5,979 nucleotides of DNA from an uncultured Pseudomonadota bacterium (lineage in GTDB: Bacteria; Pseudomonadota; Gammaproteobacteria; Burkholderiales; Usitatibacteraceae), in the NCBI GenBank assembly GCA_946885905.1, contig CAMPHL010000180.1:1-5979 (forward strand), in the 5' to 3' direction. This document shows, one piece after another, positions 1 to 5,979 of this stretch (position 1 is the stretch's first letter; every line of letters starts with the position of its first letter). Under the pieces are notes generated by a model. It was not told the origin of the DNA. It did not search any database and saw nothing but the letters and a program-made list of their open reading frames with translations. The position numbers and the translations under genes are program-made.

Positions 1-215
1 CCGTTGCCGGTGATCACGGTGATGCGCTGGCCGGGGCGGTTCGCGGTCGGGGGCGTGAGCGCCGAGCCGATGCCGGGCGCCTTGTCGCTTTCGATGATCA
101 CCGGGACGACCTTGGTGATCCGGCCGTATTGCGCCTCGGCCAGGTCCGGCTCGCTCATGCCCGCGCAACCCGCGAGCGCGATGGCCGTTGCGACGAGCGT
201 CCTGCGTGCGTTCAT
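1..215 (-). CDS. Small SlyB-like lipoprotein, partial (C-terminus beyond left edge)
   Basis: The reading frame opens at ATG 215-213 and is still open at base 1, giving 71 complete codons. The N-terminus is a lipoprotein signal peptide: a short basic n-region (MNARR), a hydrophobic stretch of about ten residues, and the lipobox L14-A15-G16-C17. Cys17 would be the lipidated first residue of the mature protein. The residue after it is Ala rather than Asp, which suggests outer-membrane sorting. Two later stretches resemble enterobacterial SlyB as I remember it: YGRITKVVPVII (30-41), like its YGTIVNVRPVQI, and RPGQRITVITGN (60-71), like its SPGQRVVLASNG near the C-terminus. In SlyB a glycine-zipper segment lies between them; here only about 18 residues do. 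A possible ribosome site GGAAG lies at 232-228, rather far (12 nt) from the start. The gene diverges from the MmgE/PrpD operon. The lipoprotein call is firm; the SlyB relationship is tentative. Confidence 0.72.
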   Translation of the reverse strand, partial: MNARRTLVATAIALAGCAGMSEPDLAEAQYGRITKVVPVIIESDKAPGIGSALTPPTANRPGQRITVITGN

Positions 216-250
216 ATGGGCGATGTACTTCCGGCCTATCGCGATGCCCG

Positions 251-280
251 ATAATGGGAGGCTCGCCCGGACGCCAACAA
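251..280 (-). promoter_or_regulatory. Candidate sigma-70-type promoter for the lipoprotein gene
   Basis: On the minus strand, TTGTTG (280-275) and CATTAT (256-251) are separated by 18 bp. They match three and four of six consensus bases in TTGACA and TATAAT. Transcription would start near 244, leaving a leader of about 30 nt before the ATG at 215. The plus strand of the same patch reads GATAAT (250-255), which could serve as a -10 for the rightward operon, but I see no fitting -35 for it. The call rests on consensus matching only. Confidence 0.3.
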
Positions 281-322
281 TGGAACCTTGGTGCCGCGCC
301 GCGCGCCCGCCCAACGACGATC

Positions 323-333
323 GAGGACCAGGA
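323..333 (+). promoter_or_regulatory. Ribosome binding site deciding the MmgE/PrpD start
   Basis: GAGGA (323-327) and AGGA (330-333) lie 10 and 4 nt upstream of ATG 338. This purine-rich stretch supports ATG 338 over the in-frame TTG at 188, which would add 50 residues of low-complexity, non-family sequence and overlap the divergent lipoprotein gene. Confidence 0.6.
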
Positions 334-337
334 AACG

Positions 338-1708
338 ATGGCTCGCAACACCCAGGTCGAGGCCGACCACGACGCCCCGCCGATCACGCAGATCCTGGCG
401 GGATTCGTCTCGTCCCATCCGTCGCGCGGCTGGAGCGATGCGGTCGACCACGAGGCGCACCGCACGTTCCTCAATTGGGCCGGTTGCGCCGTAGGCGCGG
501 CGCGGCACGACTCGGCCGAAGCCGCGCTCGCCGCGGTGAAGATGCTGCAGCCCGCGCCGCAGTCGTCGATCCTCGGCCGCGCCGACAAGGTCGACATGGC
601 GAGCGCGGCGCTCGTGAACGGCATCGCGTCGCACACGTTCGATTTCGACGACACGCACCTCAAGACCATCATCCATCCCGCGGGCCCCGTGGCCTCCGCG
701 GTGCTGGCGCTCGCGGAGGTGACCGGCGCCTCGGGGCGCCAGGTGATCGACGCGCTCGTGCTGGGCATCGACGTCTCCTGCCGCGTGGGCAACATGATGT
801 ATCCCGAGCATTACGACCGGGGCTGGCACATCACGGGCTCCACCGGCACGCTCGGGGCGGCCGCCGGATGCGCGCGCCTCCTGGGCCTCGACGAGGGGAA
901 GACCACCATGGCGCTCGGCATCGCCGCCTCGCAGCCGATCGGGATGCGCGAGCAGTTCGGCACCATGACCAAGCCCTTCCATCCCGGGGGTGCCGCGCGC
1001 GCGGGCCTCATGAGCGCTTTGCTGGCGAAGAACGGCTTCACCGCGAGCCCGAAGGCGATCGAGGCGCCGCGCGGCATGTCGCAGACGATTTCCACCAAGA
1101 ACGACTGGAACGAGATCACCGACGAGCTCGGCACGCGCTTCGAGATCTCCTTCAACACCTACAAGCCGTTCGCGTGCGGCATCGTGATCCACCCCACGAT
1201 CGACGCCGCCACGCAGCTTCGAGGCAGGGGCGTCAAGGCGGAGGACATCGAGCGGGTCGAGCTCAAGGTCCATTCGCTGGTGCTCGAGCTCACCGGCAAG
1301 AAGGAGCCGAAAAACGGCCTGGAGGGCAAGTTCAGCGTCTATCACGGCTTCGCCGCGGGCCTCGCCTTCGGCCGCGCCGGGGAGCACGAGTACGATGACG
1401 CGATCGTGCGCCGCGAGGACATGGTGGCGCTGCGCCGCAAGGTCGTGGCCACCGTGGACGACTCGATCGCCGAGGAGTCGGCGGACGTGACCGCCGTGAT
1501 GAAGGACGGCCGGCGCGAGCACGTGTTCGTGAAGGACGCCATCGGATCGCTTGCGCGCCCGCTCACCGACGCGATGCTCGAAGCCAAGTTCCGCGGCCAG
1601 GCCGAGGCGGTGATCGGCAAGGCCAAGGTGGACGTGGCGCTCGCGGCCTGCTGGAAGCTCGGCGCGGCGCGCGACGTTTCCGATGTCGTGAAGGCGGCGC
1701 GGCCGTGA
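338..1708 (+). CDS. MmgE/PrpD family protein
   Basis: The protein has 456 residues, a normal length for the MmgE/PrpD family, which includes 2-methylcitrate dehydratase PrpD, aconitate decarboxylase-type enzymes and many uncharacterised members. Family landmarks run in order: an N-terminal helical region with a LNWAGCAVGAARH stretch (45-57); ASALVNGIASHTFDFDDTH-like sequence around 88-107, where the Asp-rich FDFDDTH (101-107) corresponds to the active-site region; a small-residue segment HITGSTGTLGAAAG (164-177); TKPFHPGGAARAGL (211-224); and YKPFACGIVIHPTIDA (275-290), which opens the second, lid-like domain. ATG 338 was chosen for its ribosome site and because the protein aligns from about there. 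Its stop overlaps the start of the next gene by four bases, so the two are probably translationally coupled. A cytoplasmic dehydratase, decarboxylase or isomerase of organic acids is likely; the substrate cannot be read from the sequence. It is not a close copy of canonical PrpD, and no other propionate-cycle gene is in the window. Confidence 0.93.
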   Translation: MARNTQVEADHDAPPITQILAGFVSSHPSRGWSDAVDHEAHRTFLNWAGCAVGAARHDSAEAALAAVKMLQPAPQSSILGRADKVDMASAALVNGIASHTFDFDDTHLKTIIHPAGPVASAVLALAEVTGASGRQVIDALVLGIDVSCRVGNMMYPEHYDRGWHITGSTGTLGAAAGCARLLGLDEGKTTMALGIAASQPIGMREQFGTMTKPFHPGGAARAGLMSALLAKNGFTASPKAIEAPRGMSQTISTKNDWNEITDELGTRFEISFNTYKPFACGIVIHPTIDAATQLRGRGVKAEDIERVELKVHSLVLELTGKKEPKNGLEGKFSVYHGFAAGLAFGRAGEHEYDDAIVRREDMVALRRKVVATVDDSIAEESADVTAVMKDGRREHVFVKDAIGSLARPLTDAMLEAKFRGQAEAVIGKAKVDVALAACWKLGAARDVSDVVKAARP

Positions 1709-2721
1709 GCGCCATTTCCATGGGCCCGGGTCCGGGCCACTTCGCCGAGCCGCAACGTCCGCGCGTCGTGGTGCTCGACGACTACGAGGACTTCCTGCGC
1801 AAGAGCGCCAGCTGGAAGGACCTCGAGGAACGCGCGGACGTGACCGTGCATACCCGGCGGCTGCGCGGCGAGGTGCTTTTCGAGGCGATCAAGGACGCCG
1901 ACGCCATCGTCGTGATCCGGGACCGCACGCCCTTCAAGGCCGAGCTCATCGCGCGGCTGCCGAAGCTCAAGCTCTTCGTCTTCACGGGGCTGCGCAACAC
2001 CCAGCTCGACTTCGCGGCGCTCGCGGCGCGGGGCATCCCGGTCGGCAATACCGACCACGGCTCCTCGAAGCACTCGACCGCGGAGATGGCCTGGGCGCTG
2101 ATCCTGGCCGCGGCCAAGCGCCTCGAGGAATTCTTCGTGCTCGCGCGCAGCGGCGGTTGGCGCGACGGCGGGCGCCTTCCGTGGGTGCTGCACGGCGAGC
2201 GGCTGGGGCTCGTCGGCTTTGGCGAGATCGGCCAGCTCGTGGCCCGCGCCGGAGCGGCCTTCGGCATGGAGATCGTGACCTGGAGCCCGCACATGACGCC
2301 GGAACGCGCCGCCGCGGGAGGCGCCGAGCCGGTCCCGCTCGAGGAGCTGCTCGCCACCTCGAAAGTCGTGAGCCTGCACCTCGTGCCTTCGCCCGAAACC
2401 CGCAAGCTCCTCGGTGCGCGGCGCATGGCCACGATGCGGCCGGATTCGATCCTGGTGAACACCGCCCGATCGGCGCTGGTCGACATGGCGGCCCTGCCGG
2501 CGGCGCTCGACGCGGGCCGTCCGGCCATCGCCGCGCTCGACGTCTACGACGACGAACCGCTCGCGCCGGGGCACGCGCTCGCCGCGCGCCGCGACGTGGT
2601 GCTCTCGCCGCATCTGGGCTTCGTCAACGATCCGGTGTTCTCACTCTATGGCCCCGGCGTGACCGAGAACCTGCTCGCCTGGCTCGACGGCAGGCCCCTT
2701 CCGCGCCCGGCGGCAGGCTAG
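1705..2721 (+). CDS. D-2-hydroxyacid dehydrogenase family protein (NAD(P)-dependent)
   Basis: The protein has 338 residues and the two-domain plan of the D-2-hydroxyacid / D-3-phosphoglycerate dehydrogenase family: an outer substrate-binding domain built from both ends and a central Rossmann domain. The nucleotide loop is LVGFGEIGQLVA (169-180; G171, G173, G176). The catalytic set is complete: Arg255 in NTARSALVD, Glu284 in DVYDDEPL and His303 in SPHLGFV. After the second Rossmann strand the sequence reads VTWSP (191-195), with Ser where NAD-specific members often have Asp. Cofactor choice is therefore open; I recall related family members with a similar WS motif. The GTG start at 1705 overlaps the preceding TGA and has AAGG (1691-1694) about 10 nt upstream. 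An alternative ATG at 1720 lacks a ribosome site. The first ~18 residues look like a loose extension. The enzyme should interconvert a 2-hydroxy acid and a 2-oxo acid, presumably in the same pathway as its MmgE/PrpD partner. The exact substrate is unknown; it is not obviously SerA, since no ACT domain follows. Confidence 0.92.
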   Translation: MSAISMGPGPGHFAEPQRPRVVVLDDYEDFLRKSASWKDLEERADVTVHTRRLRGEVLFEAIKDADAIVVIRDRTPFKAELIARLPKLKLFVFTGLRNTQLDFAALAARGIPVGNTDHGSSKHSTAEMAWALILAAAKRLEEFFVLARSGGWRDGGRLPWVLHGERLGLVGFGEIGQLVARAGAAFGMEIVTWSPHMTPERAAAGGAEPVPLEELLATSKVVSLHLVPSPETRKLLGARRMATMRPDSILVNTARSALVDMAALPAALDAGRPAIAALDVYDDEPLAPGHALAARRDVVLSPHLGFVNDPVFSLYGPGVTENLLAWLDGRPLPRPAAG

Positions 2722-3566
2722 CCCGCTTCCTGCATGCGCGATAGCCGCGCGGCTTCCTCCAGCCGCGCGTCGTCGATCTCCCGCATCACGGCTTCCAGGT
2801 CGGCCGTGCTCTCGTCGGGCGCGAACTGGCCGGTCAGCTCGACATCCGGGGCGAGCGCGCCGGACTCGTACAACGCCCAGATCTCCTTGCCGTAGTCGGT
2901 TGCGAGCAGTTGCGGCGCGAAACCGCCGAAGAAGCGCCGCAGGTTGTCGACGTCGCGCACGAGCATGCGGGGCGCGTGGTTGTTGCCCGCCGCGTCCACC
3001 GCCTGGGGCAGGTCGATGATCACCGGCCCGTCGGCGGCGACCAGGACGTTGAACTCGCTCAGGTCCCCGTGGACCACGCCGGCGCAGAGCATGCGCACCA
3101 CCTCGCCGATCAGGCGGCCGTGCAGCTCGAGGGCTTCCGCGGCGGACAGAGCGACGTCGTTCAGCCGTGGGGCGGCATTGCCGTCCTCGTCGGTCACGAG
3201 CTCCATCAGCAGCACGCCCTCGTGGAAGTTGTACGGTTTCGGCACGCGCACGCCGGCGGCGGCGAGGCGATAGAGCGCGTCGACCTCGGCGCTCTGCCAT
3301 GCGCGCTCCTGCGCCTGGCGCCCGAAGCGCGTGCCCTTGGCCATCGCCCGCGCCTGGCGCGAGCTCTTGGTCTTGCGGTTCTCGGTGTAGTCGACGGCCT
3401 GGCGGAAGCTCCTCCTGTCGGCCTCCTTGTAGACCTTCGCGCAGCGAACCTCGCCGGCGCTGCGCACCACGTAGACCATCGCCTCCTTGCCGCTCATCAG
3501 CTGGCGCACGACGGCGTCGACCACGCCCTCTTCGACGAGGGGCTGGAGCCGCCTGGGGGTCTTCAA
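2718..3566 (-). CDS. PA4780 family RIO1-like serine protein kinase
   Basis: The protein has 282 residues. It carries the atypical RIO kinase fold: a SGKEA ATP loop (25-29) in place of the usual glycine-rich loop, the ATP-anchoring lysine K44 in CAKVY, a likely helix-C glutamate E94, the hinge LLMELV (119-124), the catalytic loop VHGDLSEFN (165-173; D168, N173) and the metal-binding D185 in IIDLPQAV (183-190). All the key residues are present, so it should be an active ATP-dependent Ser/Thr kinase or ATPase in the cytoplasm. The central AMAKGTRFGRQ stretch (74-84) and the PQAVDAAGNNHA motif (187-198) are typical of the PA4780 subgroup in Pseudomonas and betaproteobacteria. Targets in bacteria are poorly known. 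The only start in frame after the upstream TAG is TTG 3566; the resulting MKTP N-terminus agrees with homologues I remember, but no Shine-Dalgarno precedes it. It is the last gene of the minus-strand unit, 60 bp after the membrane-protein gene. Its TAG stop shares CTAG with the convergent dehydrogenase gene. Confidence 0.93.
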   Translation of the reverse strand: MKTPRRLQPLVEEGVVDAVVRQLMSGKEAMVYVVRSAGEVRCAKVYKEADRRSFRQAVDYTENRKTKSSRQARAMAKGTRFGRQAQERAWQSAEVDALYRLAAAGVRVPKPYNFHEGVLLMELVTDEDGNAAPRLNDVALSAAEALELHGRLIGEVVRMLCAGVVHGDLSEFNVLVAADGPVIIDLPQAVDAAGNNHAPRMLVRDVDNLRRFFGGFAPQLLATDYGKEIWALYESGALAPDVELTGQFAPDESTADLEAVMREIDDARLEEAARLSRMQEAG

Positions 3567-3616
3567 ATGGGGGACTGCGTGGAATGCGGGCGGGGCAGGG
3601 CAGGGTGTCTCGTCAT
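3563..3616 (-). other. Possible 17-codon leader ORF overlapping the RIO kinase start
   Basis: A minimal ORF begins at ATG 3616-3614, ten bases after the stop of the membrane-protein gene. It ends at TGA 3565-3563, overlapping the kinase's TTG start as TTGA. The peptide, MTRHPALPRPHSTQSPI, is Pro- and Arg-rich and resembles nothing I recognise. Its only possible interest is translational coupling that would help a kinase start codon without a ribosome site. The ORF itself has only a weak GAG upstream, and chance is the simplest explanation. Confidence 0.18.
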
Positions 3617-3626
3617 CGGCTCGATT

Positions 3627-4280
3627 CTACGCAAGCCTGCGAGCGATTACGCGGGCCAGCACGAGGAACCAGAGCGTGAAGAGCGTCACCAGCTGCCACT
3701 CGAGCGCGTCGCGGAAGTGGTCGCGGAACTCGGCGTCGGCCACGAACACCGGGGCGAGGATGTTGGCCATGCCGAGGGCCAGCATCGCCGCGCAGGTCCA
3801 GGTGAGCGCCGCCGTGAGCCCCGATGCGGGCGCGATGCGGCGCAGCTGCCGCACGAACACGAGCATCGCGCAGAAGCTGCCTGCGAAGTACAAGTTGATG
3901 CCGTAACGGCGCATCCACGTGTACACGTAGCCATCGCTGCCGAGCGCGATGGCATAGACGACCAGGGCTGCCCCCGCGATGATCCCGAGCGGCAGCAGGC
4001 CGCGATCCGCGCCGCTCGATCGGGATGCCTGCAAGACCCAGCGCGCCGCGATCGCCCAGGTCCAGGCCTGCACGAACGCGGTCGGGATCATCAGCGCCTT
4101 GAACAACACGTTCGCGGCCCCGTGGCGCGCCGCCTCGCTCACCGATGCGCAACCCTGGAAGTGCGGGATGCAATCGGGCACGGAACCCGCGGCGCGCGAG
4201 AGGAGCCAGGCCCCATGCACCGCGATGGCCGCGAGGAGGGCGCCCGCGAGCGGGGGCAGCCAGTCGGGAACGCGCTTCAA
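3627..4280 (-). CDS. Conserved multi-pass membrane protein, function unknown
   Basis: The protein has 217 residues and about six predicted membrane helices, near 9-29, 57-83, 96-114, 127-146, 154-178 and 195-213. The first loop holds SVPDCIPHFQGCASVSEAARHG (33-54, split here only for naming: PDCIPH, then GCASVS), with two cysteines (C37, C44) that could form a disulfide outside the membrane. Arg-rich loops RRYG (124-127) and RQLRR (144-148) fit the cytoplasmic side. The architecture and the Pro/Gly/Cys loop are reminiscent of Frag1/DRAM/Sfk1-type membrane proteins, a weak resemblance from memory only. The sole usable start is TTG 4280, ten bases after the carboxylase stop; the next in-frame GTG (codon 21) would cut into the first helix. 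The gene is therefore likely expressed by coupling to the upstream carboxylase gene and is followed by the RIO kinase. No enzymatic motif is visible, and no function is proposed. Confidence 0.82.
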   Translation of the reverse strand: MKRVPDWLPPLAGALLAAIAVHGAWLLSRAAGSVPDCIPHFQGCASVSEAARHGAANVLFKALMIPTAFVQAWTWAIAARWVLQASRSSGADRGLLPLGIIAGAALVVYAIALGSDGYVYTWMRRYGINLYFAGSFCAMLVFVRQLRRIAPASGLTAALTWTCAAMLALGMANILAPVFVADAEFRDHFRDALEWQLVTLFTLWFLVLARVIARRLA

Positions 4281-4290
4281 GACCGCGAAG

Positions 4291-5979
<1,689 letters not shown>

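Larger units (their letters stand above)
216..337. promoter_or_regulatory. Divergent intergenic region between lipoprotein and MmgE/PrpD genes
   Basis: These 122 bp must hold the promoter of the lipoprotein gene (leftward) and probably that of the MmgE/PrpD operon (rightward), because the genes diverge and nothing else separates them. The only AT-richer patch in the surroundings is around 250-256. A short inverted repeat, TATCG (237-241) and CGATA (249-253) with a 7-base gap, lies beside it and could be an operator half-site pair, but it is too short to be significant alone. No riboswitch-like structure is apparent. Confidence 0.5.

Noticed and set aside
188..337. N-terminal extension of MmgE/PrpD from TTG 188
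   Set aside because: The extra 50 residues look non-coding, overlap the divergent lipoprotein gene, and ATG 338 has a good ribosome site.
4..1398. Long plus-strand open frame overlapping the lipoprotein and MmgE/PrpD genes
   Set aside because: Its translation is Arg/Gly/His-rich low complexity, typical of a shifted frame in GC-rich DNA, and MmgE/PrpD is clearly the coding frame.
236..1522. Long minus-strand open frame opposite MmgE/PrpD
   Set aside because: Arg-, Gly- and His-rich antisense shadow with no recognisable motif; such frames stay open because GC-rich codons rarely give stops.
1342..2613. Long minus-strand open frame opposite the dehydrogenase
   Set aside because: Spans the junction of two confident genes and shows no family signature; antisense shadow.
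2745..2754. GCCGCGCGGC palindrome near the convergent junction as a terminator
   Set aside because: It lies inside the kinase coding region, has almost no loop and is not followed by a U-tract on either strand.

Overview
The window is about 6 kb of very GC-rich, tightly packed bacterial chromosome. Gene content and sequence style point to a proteobacterium, most likely a betaproteobacterium (Burkholderiales-like or an uncultured relative). This is inferred from the PA4780-type RIO kinase, the MmgE/PrpD plus D-2-hydroxyacid dehydrogenase pair and a SlyB-like lipoprotein. I saw no RNA gene, mobile element, CRISPR array or phage-like segment. It reads as ordinary metabolic and housekeeping DNA.

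Layout. (1) Minus strand, 1-215: the N-terminal part of a small lipoprotein that runs off the left edge. (2) 216-337: a divergent intergenic region of about 120 bp with weak promoter candidates and the ribosome binding site of the next gene. (3) Plus strand, 338-2721: a two-gene operon, an MmgE/PrpD family protein followed by a D-2-hydroxyacid dehydrogenase, joined by a GTGA start/stop overlap. (4) Minus strand, 5979-2718: a three-gene unit read right to left. It holds the alpha (biotin carboxylase plus biotin carrier) subunit of an acyl-CoA carboxylase of the methylcrotonyl-CoA type (5' end outside the window), a six-helix membrane protein of unknown function, and a PA4780-family RIO1-like kinase. 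The plus-strand and minus-strand units meet tail to tail and share a single CTAG, which supplies both stop codons.

Function. The plus-strand pair looks catabolic: a PrpD-fold dehydratase/isomerase-like protein and an NAD(P)-dependent 2-hydroxyacid dehydrogenase, probably acting in one organic-acid pathway whose substrate the sequence does not reveal. The carboxylase belongs to branched-chain amino acid or isoprenoid-acid degradation. The membrane protein and the kinase appear to be co-transcribed with it, but no shared function is evident. Both start with TTG at their only available upstream start codon.

The points most worth a second look are the SlyB-like lipoprotein that seems to lack its glycine zipper, the TTG starts with a tiny ORF overlapping the kinase start, and the CTAG tail-to-tail junction. 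I found no convincing sign of a new defence or mobile system.
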